Shown: positions 53,813 to 61,598, counted from the first letter of the stretch. The stretch is 64,000 bases of DNA from CAVVDY01 sp963815775 (GCA_963815775.1 CAWFIB010000010.1:434001-498000); one strand, 5' to 3'. Made by a program: numbers and translations. The notes: a model not told the origin generated them from the sequence alone.

Positions 53813-54201
53813 AATCCATGTTCCCGCAAGCACACTTGCCGTCGGAAACTTCAGAGCAGATCTTCGAACGAACCCGTGCGCGCGAGGTACGACTCTCGCG
53901 TTTGCTCATTTTCTTCATTTCCGGCGGCCTGTTGTTCATGGCGCCATTTGTATGCGGCTTCAGCGCCAAGTGGCTGCCCATCTTTCTGGGTACTCCGGAG
54001 CCCAACAGTGGTCGGCTCGGGATGGCGGTGGCGGTACACGTGACTGCGATTATCTCTGGGTTGGCGGGTTTCTTTCGTATTACCGCGATCCTGCTGGCGG
54101 CCTCCTCGCTTCTGGCGATCGTTGCCCTAACTGGCCCCCAACACAGGACTCAACTTAGCATGGGTCTCGTTCCAGACCAGACGCGTCGTCCTCACGAATA
54201 A
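53809..54201 (+). CDS. Membrane protein of unknown function in the Rieske cluster
   Basis: This 130-residue protein has three helices: LSRLLIFFISGGLLFMAPFV, AVAVHVTAIISGLAGFF and ITAILLAASSLLAIVAL. A soluble tail follows. It overlaps the previous gene by ATGA, and its stop overlaps a further ATG as TAATG. I do not recognise a family. The position suggests a structural partner of the Fe-S/Rieske proteins. Confidence 0.6.
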   Translation: MKSMFPQAHLPSETSEQIFERTRAREVRLSRLLIFFISGGLLFMAPFVCGFSAKWLPIFLGTPEPNSGRLGMAVAVHVTAIISGLAGFFRITAILLAASSLLAIVALTGPQHRTQLSMGLVPDQTRRPHE

Positions 54202-54455
54202 TGCACAACCCAATCTCACGCCGCCAAGAGGAGAACTGCTATGTTCAGATTAGCCTCTGCGCTTCTAACACACGCGACGTGCTGCCCACTTGTCCGCCGG
54301 GCTCTCCTGGCGAGGGAATAGACTGCTGGCCGCCACCAGAATATCCGTTCAACGTGAACCACGATGAGCTGGGAAACCCTGGACTCAGTCCAGACGAAGA
54401 GGCGGCGATCGTCACGTTTCTGAGGACACTCAGCGACGGCTATCCAGGGAAGTAA
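54201..54455 (+). pseudogene. Remnant of a cytochrome c-type protein gene
   Basis: An ATG at 54241 has GAGGAG upstream and opens a signal-like peptide (MFRLASALLTHA) that stops after 26 codons. The other frame, open from a TAATG junction, ends in NVNHDELGNPGLSPDEEAAI and TFLRTLSDGYPGK. That end matches the C-terminus of cytochrome c peroxidase-like or di-haem proteins. No CxxCH site remains. The two frames together look like a gene that lost its middle and was frameshifted. Confidence 0.65.
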
Positions 54456-54492
54456 CCCTCGGTTCCTTCGTGGCGCTGGTGCACCGACGGAA

Positions 54493-54945
54493 TCAAGATG
54501 CCGCAATCCCACCGCCGGCCAGCGTCGACGCGATCACTCCATCGCGCGAAGAGTGGGCCTCCACCGTGCCTCCCGCGCCATCGCTCACCACGATGTGCCC
54601 AAACGCTCCTGGAGCCGCCTTTCGCAGCACGAGCGCGCCGGGCGTTCGCGAAGCCACTTCCAGCGAAACAATGCGTCCCAGGGTACGGGCGTCGCGGCCC
54701 CAGTAGCCGGTAAAGGCGTCGGCGGTAGCCGGATCGCCAAAGTCGCGGTCGCACCCATACAACGCTCCAGCCGCTTGAAAGGTCAGCCATGACGCATACT
54801 CAGCGCAGTCCCATGGGCCCTTCCAACTGCCATTATCTTTTGGCACCTGCACACCTAAGACGTACCGCTCGCCTGTGTGCTTCCGTGCCAGTTGCACCAC
54901 ATCCTCGCCGGGTACGCGTGACGTCGCAGTCGCCATGGTTCCCAT
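54493..54945 (-). CDS. NlpC/P60-like cysteine peptidase domain protein
   Basis: This 150-residue protein carries the catalytic Cys47 in WDCAEYASW and His117 in GAFGHIVVSDG, in the order expected for NlpC/P60 or CHAP-type amidases. AAGGAGGTG sits a few bases upstream of the chosen ATG, which is strong support. There is no signal peptide, so it might act in the cytoplasm or be a phage- or effector-type hydrolase. An upstream extension in frame is not believed. Confidence 0.68.
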   Translation of the reverse strand: MGTMATATSRVPGEDVVQLARKHTGERYVLGVQVPKDNGSWKGPWDCAEYASWLTFQAAGALYGCDRDFGDPATADAFTGYWGRDARTLGRIVSLEVASRTPGALVLRKAAPGAFGHIVVSDGAGGTVEAHSSRDGVIASTLAGGGIAAS

Positions 54946-55175
54946 AGTCGTGCACCTCCTTGCCCTATTCGGACGTGTTGCCCGGCCGCCGGATAGTCCA
55001 TCTGTTACAGCTATGCCAAGGATCGGACTCGCCACGGAACGTACATCGGGTGGTCCTGCCGCCAACGCTGCGAAATGACTGGAGGCTGGCGCCGACCCCT
55101 GGGTCCGATACAACTCGCCCGCTCGCCTTGGTCTCTTACTGAGAGCAGAGAATCTCTGACGAAACGGAGCGAACT

Positions 55176-56159
55176 ATGCTGCGTAGAGCGAGCAAACTGA
55201 ATGATGACTACATGAGCGACCTTCGCGGAACCAACGTATACGGATCCGATGCCCAGAAACTGGGCACGATAGAGGATGCGCTGCTGGACGACCGCACCTG
55301 CGAGCTACGCTATCTGCTGGTCGATGCCGGCTGGCTCAAGTCGCGCCAATTTCTTCTGCCGGCGGACCAGGTCTTCGCTTTTGGCGATGGTATGGAGTTC
55401 TATGTCAACCTGCGGCAGCAAGACGTCGAAGCCCTACCCGAGTTTAGCGACCAGGTACTCGCTGCGGATGGGGCGCTCGACCGCTATGAGTCGGACTATC
55501 GCCGGGGCTGGCGGAACGAAGCAGACCCCAATCGACATCAGCCAAGCGCGCGGCTGGAGCGCTTCCGTGAGCATCTCCGCGATGCCACCTTGCGCGACCC
55601 CGCCACCGTGCCTCGCGCGGCCGTGACCACGATTGGCGCCCGCCCCACCGGCGTCTATGGCACCTTCGAGTCCCGGAGCGATGTCGAAAAGGCAATCGAC
55701 CGCCTGCGCCACGATGGCTTCAACAGCCAGGACATCTCCGTCTTGTTCCCCGACCGCGACTTGAACAAGGAATTCGCCATCGAGAAAAACACCAAGGCCC
55801 CGGAGGGCGCTCTCGCCGGCGGTGGCACCGGCCTGCTTGTCGGCGGCGCGCTCGGCTGGCTGGTCGGTATTGGGACCTTTGCCATTCCCGGCATTGGACC
55901 GCTGCTGGTCGCCGGGCCGATCGTCGCTGCACTGGCAGGAGCCGGCGTCGGTGGCGCAGTCGGAGGCATTGCAGGCGCCCTCGTCGGTCTGGGTCTGCCC
56001 GAACTCGAAGCCCGGCGCTACGAAGAAGAGGTCAAGCGCGGCCGCATCCTTGTCTCGGTCCATTGCGACAGTGTGGGGACGGCGAGCACCGCGCGCACCA
56101 TCCTCGAGAGCGCTGGCGCCAAGGACGTGTTTCTCTCTGGAGAACAGCGGGCCGCATAA
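55176..56159 (+). CDS. PRC-barrel protein with glycine-zipper membrane region
   Basis: This 327-residue protein has an N-terminal PRC-barrel domain (MSDLRGTNVYGSDAQKLGTI, RYLLVDAGWL). A YflT-like stress domain follows (VYGTFESRSDVEKAIDRLR and DGFNSQDISVLFPD). Next is a glycine-zipper hydrophobic region (about 210-265) with GGTGLLVGGALGWLVGIG. A C-terminal ferredoxin-like tail (RILVSVHCDSVGTASTARTI) completes the chain. GGAG precedes the ATG. Such proteins are usually general-stress related and membrane-associated. Confidence 0.78.
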   Translation: MLRRASKLNDDYMSDLRGTNVYGSDAQKLGTIEDALLDDRTCELRYLLVDAGWLKSRQFLLPADQVFAFGDGMEFYVNLRQQDVEALPEFSDQVLAADGALDRYESDYRRGWRNEADPNRHQPSARLERFREHLRDATLRDPATVPRAAVTTIGARPTGVYGTFESRSDVEKAIDRLRHDGFNSQDISVLFPDRDLNKEFAIEKNTKAPEGALAGGGTGLLVGGALGWLVGIGTFAIPGIGPLLVAGPIVAALAGAGVGGAVGGIAGALVGLGLPELEARRYEEEVKRGRILVSVHCDSVGTASTARTILESAGAKDVFLSGEQRAA

Positions 56160-56191
56160 ACTCGCCCCCGATGGCCCTATATCATCGGCCT

Positions 56192-56521
56192 ATGAAGATG
56201 CCTTCGCTGCCCATGGGCACCACCGACTGGGCTCAACTCGAGCCCAGTCGCCATCCCGGGGAATCCGGATTCGCCCTCTGGCGCACTCAGAATTTCGGCG
56301 ATATTCGAGTGCGTATTCTCGAGTACTCGCCTGGATACCGTGCCGACCACTGGTGCTCCAAAGGGCATGTGCTCTTCTGCCTCTCTGGCTCGCTCGAAGT
56401 CGAGCTCAAGGATGGCCGCCGCTTCTCGCTGCGTCCCAACCAGAGTTATCAGGTCGGCGACGGCGATCCACCGCACCGCTCGCACACGGACGAGGGCGCC
56501 ACGCTGTTTGTGGTGGACTGA
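56192..56521 (+). CDS. DHCW-motif-like cupin protein
   Basis: This 109-residue single cupin domain has RADHWCSKGHVLFCLSGSLE and RFSLRPNQSYQVGDGDPPH. The first matches the DHxx...GHVLFCLxG core of the DHCW-motif cupin family. The His and Glu residues could bind a metal. The start at MKMPSLPMG is preferred over an in-frame ATG 21 bases upstream. The substrate is unknown. Confidence 0.72.
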   Translation: MKMPSLPMGTTDWAQLEPSRHPGESGFALWRTQNFGDIRVRILEYSPGYRADHWCSKGHVLFCLSGSLEVELKDGRRFSLRPNQSYQVGDGDPPHRSHTDEGATLFVVD

Positions 56522-56637
56522 TTCGTTGGTCATGGTTCGCCTCTCCTGCACCAGAATTATGCTGCGGTATTTGTGAGCGCCGATGTAGTCTCGTTCGCGT
56601 GACTCGGCAAAGCCACTCCGGCGATTGGGAGGCAGGA

Positions 56638-57117
56638 TTGCGACCGCCGTTTCGATCCAGGCAGCAGGTCATCATCGACGCGCCCTTGGAAGCTGTGTGG
56701 TCGTTCAGCATGGATCTGACGAAAATTCCACAGTTCCATCCTCGCGTCTTCAAGGTCGACCTTCTGGATGGGAAGGCGTTTCGCGAACCTGGCGTGTCAT
56801 ATCAATGCCATCTTTCGGGCGGGAAGCATAGCTGCATTGAAAAGGACATCGAAATCGTGCCGCTGCAGAAGATCGTCACCCTTTTGCCGCAGGACACGTT
56901 CGGTATAAGTAGGATTCTCACCGATTACACGGTCGAAACGACCTTCCGCAAGCTCGGCGATGCTTCAACCATGGTAGAGATCAGCCACTATTACTCGACC
57001 ACAAGCCTGAAAGCCAAGCTCCTCAACTTAATCGTGAAAGGCAAGATCGCCCGCGACACTCGGGCAACTTTGAATGCAGCCAAAGCTGCCATCGAACTCG
57101 CACACCCTCCAGCATAG
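56638..57117 (+). CDS. SRPBCC/START-like ligand-binding protein
   Basis: This 159-residue protein has a TTG start supported by GGGAGG five bases upstream; a GTG 39 bases earlier is possible. Residues QVIIDAPLEAVWSFSMDLTK match the polyketide cyclase/dehydrase (SRPBCC) opening. The typical beta-grip pattern follows, ending in a long helix (GKIARDTRATLNAAKAAIEL). It probably binds a lipid or hydrophobic ligand. It is followed by a hairpin that may end the transcript. Confidence 0.8.
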   Translation: MRPPFRSRQQVIIDAPLEAVWSFSMDLTKIPQFHPRVFKVDLLDGKAFREPGVSYQCHLSGGKHSCIEKDIEIVPLQKIVTLLPQDTFGISRILTDYTVETTFRKLGDASTMVEISHYYSTTSLKAKLLNLIVKGKIARDTRATLNAAKAAIELAHPPA

Positions 57118-57504
57118 GAGGCTAACAAGACCGGTACTAGTGAATGTGGGTGCCCCATCCTTTTCCTGGGCTTGGAAAAGGGTGGGGTGAAGGCCGTTAC
57201 TCCGCGAAGCGGAGGGCATAGTCTAGCCCGGCACGCAGCGCGGCGGAGTGCTGGGTAAAGGTCGTAATTGATGTCTCGAGTCCCGGACGACACATGTTTC
57301 CCGAAAAGCACGTGCTCCAGGTTCGGCCTTCGGTTGGCCTGATCTGAGCACTAATTATTCCGACAGAAGAATGGTGATCCCCGACGGGTGGTATTCCGCC
57401 AGGTTAGCGTCCAAATGAGGGACATGAACCCTTCGACAAGCTCAGGGCTGCTATGAGGCAGTAGGTCCGCCCGGGCCCGCTTGTGAAGGCCCTCGGTACC
57501 TGAG
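57118..57504. other. Intergenic region with hairpins and dispersed-repeat-like sequence
   Basis: It holds a strong hairpin (listed separately), a short CTCCGC-GAA-GCGGAG stem-loop near 57200, and CCCTTCGACAAGCTCAGGG at 57429. The last resembles a palindromic sequence that recurs between genes in many bacteria. No ORF is convincing. Confidence 0.5.
57153..57187. terminator. Hairpin downstream of the SRPBCC gene
   Basis: CCCCATCCTTTTCC pairs with GGAAAAGGGTGGGG over 14 positions with one mismatch around a 7-base loop. It lies about 36 bases after the stop. There is no T-run, so it may also be a REP-like palindrome. Confidence 0.5.
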
Positions 57505-58119
57505 TCAAGCTCTGTGGTGTGTGAGGTTAAGTTTAGCAACCGCTTCCATAGCCTGCTGTTTGACCGGCCTGGGATAACGCGAGGCATAATCGAGGAGTTT
57601 GGTTCGATCCAGCCTCAGCAAATCCAATTCATCGATTGGGACCGTGCTGCCTTCTTGCCGCCGCAGGTAAATCCAATCCAGCAAAGCCTTCTCGGGATCG
57701 GCAACGTTGTACGCTCCATAGCGTGTACGTTTCTCGTGGAAACCCCAGAAGAGGTTTCTTGATAGACGCCTGAAAACTATCCAGAGTGACTTTGATCGGA
57801 ATTGCCCTGGCCGGCCAGGCGTTACACAGGTGAGCATCGTTGTAGTCTGGGTGGAAATGCCCGAATCGCGCAGCACCGTTTCCAGTGACAGGTATGCCTC
57901 AGGTCGTAGAAGGTTAATGAGTTCTCTGCCGGAGAAATCAGGCACCAACCGATTCACAAGAATCTTCTTGCCCAGGTGCTCGACCAGCCCGCGCCGTTGC
58001 TGCCTTCTCAGCGCATTACTGACTACGGTTTCAGACAATCGCAAGTCACGTGCGAGTTCGTCGACGCGGAGAATACCGGAAACCCGTGCTTGTTCTGCGA
58101 TTAACTTCGGCCAGTCCAT
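57505..58119 (-). CDS. AbiEi-type antitoxin
   Basis: This 204-residue protein has an N-terminal winged-helix domain (LRVDELARDLRLSETVVSNA), typical of AbiEi antitoxins, and a C-terminal region with FWGFHEKRTRYGAYNVADPE and KALLDWIYL. AbiEi represses its operon and neutralises the AbiEii nucleotidyltransferase toxin. Here it is the second gene on its strand, after the toxin, with 10 bases between. The usual order is antitoxin first. Confidence 0.82.
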   Translation of the reverse strand: MDWPKLIAEQARVSGILRVDELARDLRLSETVVSNALRRQQRRGLVEHLGKKILVNRLVPDFSGRELINLLRPEAYLSLETVLRDSGISTQTTTMLTCVTPGRPGQFRSKSLWIVFRRLSRNLFWGFHEKRTRYGAYNVADPEKALLDWIYLRRQEGSTVPIDELDLLRLDRTKLLDYASRYPRPVKQQAMEAVAKLNLTHHRA

Positions 58120-58129
58120 GGAAGGTTAC

Positions 58130-58909
58130 CTAAAGCCACTCCGAAAAGAGTTCCGTGAGCGCGTTTCGCAACGACCTGAAGTCTTCCCGTTCAAGCTCAC
58201 GATAAAGCTCCTCGGGTAAGTACGGCTGCAATTCCGGTCGGCATGTTCGAGAGTCTACCCTTGCGATTCGGTCGGCTATGAATTCCGGGTTTCCCAACTT
58301 GTCCGCTGCCGGGCCGTCCGTCAGATGAGCTCCAAGATTGGGATTCAGCGCTGCGCCGGAGTTCATGAGCAGTTTGATATCGAATGCGTCACGAGCTTTT
58401 AAGCCGGATCGCCTTAGGAACGCTTCGGCCTTAAACAGAAGTCCTAGGTCGCGTGAAGGCACGGATACTTTTGTTTGATCCGAACTCAGCGGCAGCGACA
58501 AAAGTTCGCTCTTGATCACTGCGGTGATCCTCGTCACGTCAATGGTGAAAAGGAGACGCCCGGCACTGCTGACCGCCAGCTTGATGAATTCCCCAACCTT
58601 TCTGGCGGGCTCTATGGTCAGGTCAGTGTAGCCAAGATTCTCGGCAGCCTCGGAAAGAGGTTTCCGCAACGCAGCTTCGACTTCTGCCATGTCGGGAGGT
58701 GCATCAACGCTTGTGAGTAAGTCCAAGTCGCCGGAATGCCTTGGGCTGCCATAGAAGAGGACCAGGCTTGCCCCGCCGAAGAAAACAAACGTATCCGGAA
58801 ACGCTACGAACAGTATTCTCAGCGTCTCCTCCAGGAGAACGTTAATCGCGGCGGTGTCCCGGCTGAAGCCACGGTGCTCGTACTCGACTTGGCGCCTTGC
58901 CAGACTCAT
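58130..58909 (-). CDS. AbiEii-type nucleotidyltransferase toxin
   Basis: This 259-residue protein has the MNT-fold motif FFGGASLVLFYGSPRHSGDL with GGAS at 45-48 and DLD acidic residues (Asp61 and Asp63). The C-terminal part (RRSGLKARDAFDIKLLMNSG) is also in keeping with AbiEii. Such toxins transfer nucleotides to targets such as tRNA in other members of this family; the target here is unknown. AT-rich DNA with a promoter-like sequence lies upstream. It is transcribed before its antitoxin. Confidence 0.82.
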   Translation of the reverse strand: MSLARRQVEYEHRGFSRDTAAINVLLEETLRILFVAFPDTFVFFGGASLVLFYGSPRHSGDLDLLTSVDAPPDMAEVEAALRKPLSEAAENLGYTDLTIEPARKVGEFIKLAVSSAGRLLFTIDVTRITAVIKSELLSLPLSSDQTKVSVPSRDLGLLFKAEAFLRRSGLKARDAFDIKLLMNSGAALNPNLGAHLTDGPAADKLGNPEFIADRIARVDSRTCRPELQPYLPEELYRELEREDFRSLRNALTELFSEWL

Positions 58910-58923
58910 TGCAATATCCCACT

Positions 58924-58953
58924 ATATTAAGTTGTTTATCGGAAGATAGGCAA
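58924..58953 (-). promoter_or_regulatory. Possible sigma70-like promoter of the AbiE-type operon
   Basis: Reading on the minus strand, TTGCCT and TAATAT are separated by 18 bases, and the second hexamer lies about 15 bases before the toxin start codon. The leader would be very short. A motif-based guess. Confidence 0.4.
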
Positions 58954-58970
58954 AACTTATAACATAAAAA

Positions 58971-58984
58971 CATCATATATGATG
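58971..58984. promoter_or_regulatory. Perfect palindrome upstream of the AbiE-type promoter
   Basis: CATCATATATGATG is a perfect 14-base palindrome just upstream of the candidate promoter. AbiEi antitoxins bind inverted repeats near their own promoter, so this is a natural operator candidate. Confidence 0.45.
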
Positions 58985-59563
58985 ATATTTCGTTTTATAT
59001 CGAAGCAAGAATGTGCCGGCTTGGGCCACCGGGTTGCCGGGTTCTACTTTGCTCCTTTAACGTTGGAATGATTGGGGAGAAAAAATCGGATTCCTCCGAT
59101 TACCTTCGTAACTTGCACCCTCCTCCCTTCTCTGCTACGTTCGCCGTGTGAGGCGCGGGAGCTGTGTGCCTACGCGCGCCGGGGCTTCCGGGCGCGGCTC
59201 TTTAGGACGTTTTGGTAATGCCGCAAGGCTTGCTTCAGGTTAACCGTTTCGTTACTCCTAAAAATCTGTTTGGCACAACTTCTTGTGCAAAAAATCTAGC
59301 TAAGTCCAATTTCCGCAATATTTTGCGTGTAACTCCCACGCACTCAAGATTTTGCACGGAAAATTTTTCCCTTGCTCAATGGAATCAAGATTTTAGCCAT
59401 ACCCGGGGGAGGGGGTTACCTCAGTTGCCAGCGGATGGTGGTTTGTGGCCATAACGGTAAGGTGATGTTAGCTAGTAGTAATCGGCCAAGAACGCCGACG
59501 GCTTCGATTGCAACAAATGTCGAGTTCGCGGCATCAGCTTGCTTTGGGAACTGTGGAGGATTC

Positions 59564-59953
59564 ATGAACAGGACGATATTTGCAATGATTATGCTGGCGG
59601 CCGCGATGTGCTTTGCTGCTGCACCGCTCGCCCACGCTCAGGGGAACAGCGATCATCACAAGCAACACGGAAATCCGCATGGCAATAAGGCGTCGGATGA
59701 CGGCTGGCAGGAGCACGATGGGTGGGAATACAGGACGTATGGCCCGCAGGACGGGCGCCCGCCGGGATGGAGTCAGGGGAAGAAAACGGGCTGGGGCAAC
59801 TGCGGAATGCCTCCCGGCCAGGCCAAGAAGTATGGCTGCAATGCGTACCAATATCAGGGGCGGACCTACTATTACTACCAGGACCCCGCAGGGCAGATTA
59901 TTGTCCGGCGGCCGGTTATTGTGATTACGCCCGAAGGGGTCAGCGTTCATTGA
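59564..59953 (+). CDS. Small secreted protein of unknown function
   Basis: This 129-residue protein has a signal peptide (AMIMLAAAMCFAAAPLAHAQ), preceded by GGAGG. The mature part is rich in His, Gly and Lys (SDHHKQHGNPHGN), then has GWGNCGMPPGQAKKYGC with a cysteine pair, and GRTYYYYQDPAGQIIV. I do not recognise a family. Low-complexity composition and two cysteines suggest a small extracytoplasmic protein. The longer in-frame extension upstream is intergenic. Confidence 0.72.
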   Translation: MNRTIFAMIMLAAAMCFAAAPLAHAQGNSDHHKQHGNPHGNKASDDGWQEHDGWEYRTYGPQDGRPPGWSQGKKTGWGNCGMPPGQAKKYGCNAYQYQGRTYYYYQDPAGQIIVRRPVIVITPEGVSVH

Positions 59954-59970
59954 CGAGGAAACGGCACTTG

Positions 59971-60013
59971 GCAGTTAGCAGTTAGCAGTTAGCACTTGGC
60001 CGTTAGCAGTTAG
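59971..60013. repeat. Short tandem repeat of GCAGTTA-like units
   Basis: Three consecutive copies of GCAGTTA-type heptamers (GCAGTTAGCAGTTAGCAGTT) are followed by variants CACTTGGC and CGTTAGCAGTTAGG. The unit length is seven bases. Confidence 0.65.
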
Positions 60014-60050
60014 GTAAGTGCTAAGGGCCACGAGCCCTTGACCCACGCGC

Positions 60051-60070
60051 CCTGTTCGATCCCACCCAAG
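60051..60070. repeat. 20-base direct repeat, copy 1
   Basis: CCTGTTCGATCCCACCCAAG occurs here and again, identically, at 60281-60300. Both copies are followed within about 80 bases by a CTTGGATGGGG-(G/C)ACCCGC segment, which suggests related composite units. Confidence 0.75.
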
Positions 60071-60213
60071 GCAAAGGAGGGCTTGGATGGGGGACCCGCT
60101 TCGCTCGGGATGACACCTGTGAGGGTTTTACTGAGAGCCGACGGCTGATGCAGACGCGAACAAGAACAGATCCCTCGCTTCGCTCGTGATGACAAACGAA
60201 CAGGTGCCCGGAC

Positions 60214-60234
60214 GGCGCGGCTAAAAGCCGCGCC
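60214..60234. repeat. REP-like palindrome, GC-rich
   Basis: GGCGCGGC-TAAAA-GCCGCGCC is an 8-base perfect stem, followed by CCTTCAA. Two related palindromes flank the region after mqnC (61471 and 61599). Confidence 0.6.
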
Positions 60235-60280
60235 CCTTCAAGGCGAAGAGCGAATGGCGAAAAGCGAAAAGCCGGCGAAG

Positions 60281-60300
60281 CCTGTTCGATCCCACCCAAG
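60281..60300. repeat. 20-base direct repeat, copy 2
   Basis: This is identical to the copy at 60051-60070. It lies about 113 bases before the mqnC start codon. Confidence 0.75.
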
Positions 60301-60412
60301 CCAACCGAAGGCTTCCACCCCACCGAGCGCAAATACGGCGCTCGTTGGGGACCCCGGCTTGGATGGGGCACCCGCAGTTTCGCTACAATGTCACATAAGG
60401 CTGTGATCCGCT

Positions 60413-61459
60413 ATGTCCCTGAGCAAAGCTGAAGCGCTGGAGCTGTTTCGCTGCGATGACCTGATCGGCATCGGCATGGAGGCCGACGCGGTGCGGCGCC
60501 GCCTGCATCCCGAGGGCGTGGTCACCTACATCATCGACCGCAACATTAATTACACCAACTTCTGCACCGAGTACTGCACCTTCTGCGCCTTCTATCGGCC
60601 GCTGAAGGGCAAGCTGGCGGCAGAAGGCTACATCCTCGACTTCGACACCATTTATGACAAAGTGCGCGAGACGGTCGAGCTGGGCGGCACCGGCGTGCTG
60701 CTGCAGGGCGGCCTGCATCCCGACCTGAAGATCGAGTGGTACGAGGCGATGCTTAGCGGGATGAAGCAGCGCTTTCCGCAGGTCCATCTGCACTGCTTTT
60801 CGGCGTCGGAGGTCATCTGTATAGCCGAGGTCAGCGGGCTGTCGATCGAGGAGACGATTCGGCGGCTGCGCGATGCCGGGCTGGATTCGATACCCGGCGG
60901 CGGGGCGGAGATTCTGGACGATGAGGTGCGCTACAAGATCGCGCGCTTGAAGTGCTTGACCGACGACTGGCTGAACGTGCATCGCACGGCGCACAAGCTC
61001 GGCATGAGGACGACGGCGACCATGATGTTTGGCGTGGGCGAGAGCTATGAGCATCGTGTGAATCACTTCCAGGCGATCTACGACTTGCAGGAAGAGACGG
61101 GCGGATTCACCGCGTTTATTCCGTGGTCGTTCCAGCCGCAGAATACGGCGCTGGGCGGACGGGGATGGGACGAAGCGACGGCGGTCGAGTACCTGAAGAC
61201 GCTGGCGATCGCGCGGCTGTTCCTGACCAACTTCAAGAACGTGCAGTCGAGCTGGGTGACGCAGGGGCTGAAGGTTTGCCAGATGGGACTGCGCTTCGGG
61301 GGCAACGATGTCGGGTCGGTGATGATCGAGGAGAATGTGGTGCGCGCCGCCGGCGTGAGCAATTGCACTACTGAAGAAGAGCTGCGGCGGATCATCCGCG
61401 ATGCAGGCTTCCGTCCGGCGCAGCGGGACACGCTGTATACAAAGTTCTTCTTGAATTAG
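60413..61459 (+). CDS. mqnC: Cyclic dehypoxanthinyl futalosine synthase
   Basis: This 348-residue radical SAM enzyme cyclises dehypoxanthine futalosine in the futalosine route to menaquinone. The cluster-binding cysteines are Cys51, Cys55 and Cys58 in NYTNFCTEYCTFCAFYRP, the typical context for this family. GGTGVLLQGGLHP, GGGAEILDDEVR and TATMMFGVGESYEHRV are also characteristic. The C-terminal region contains GGNDVGSVMIEENVVRAAG. It is a single gene here; other mqn genes are not nearby. Confidence 0.95.
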   Translation: MSLSKAEALELFRCDDLIGIGMEADAVRRRLHPEGVVTYIIDRNINYTNFCTEYCTFCAFYRPLKGKLAAEGYILDFDTIYDKVRETVELGGTGVLLQGGLHPDLKIEWYEAMLSGMKQRFPQVHLHCFSASEVICIAEVSGLSIEETIRRLRDAGLDSIPGGGAEILDDEVRYKIARLKCLTDDWLNVHRTAHKLGMRTTATMMFGVGESYEHRVNHFQAIYDLQEETGGFTAFIPWSFQPQNTALGGRGWDEATAVEYLKTLAIARLFLTNFKNVQSSWVTQGLKVCQMGLRFGGNDVGSVMIEENVVRAAGVSNCTTEEELRRIIRDAGFRPAQRDTLYTKFFLN

Positions 61460-61470
61460 AGGGATGAAGG

Positions 61471-61490
61471 GGCACGGCTTTAGCCGTGCC
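61471..61490. repeat. REP-like palindrome after mqnC
   Basis: GGCACGGCT-TT-AGCCGTGCC is a 9-base perfect stem starting 11 bases after the mqnC stop. It is preceded by GAAGG, the inverse of the CCTTC seen next to the other copies. It could also serve as a terminator of mqnC. Confidence 0.6.
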
Positions 61491-61598
61491 GATGGAGCAC
61501 AGTAAATGCTGAGGCTTTAGCCTCCGAGGGTTTGCGCGCTGATATCCGCCGAGCGTTTACCGCAGGGGGCTAAAGCCGATTCCAAATTGCGACGTTAC

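Larger units (their letters stand above)
58910..59563. other. AT-rich promoter region and intergenic element
   Basis: The first part holds the AbiE-type promoter and palindrome. Around 59230-59430 the base composition drops sharply, with A/T-rich words such as GCAATATTTTGCG and GATTTTGCACGG. It ends in ACCCGGGGGAGGGGG. This mix of A/T-rich and G-rich tracts differs from the flanking genes. No ORF there is supported. Confidence 0.45.
59954..60412. other. Repeat-dense intergenic region
   Basis: It contains tandem AGCAGTT-type units near 59971, two copies of a 20-base sequence, a REP-like hairpin and several CTTCGCTCG(G/T)GATGAC words. No convincing gene is present. The organisation suggests a hotspot of dispersed repeats rather than regulatory DNA. 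Confidence 0.6.
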
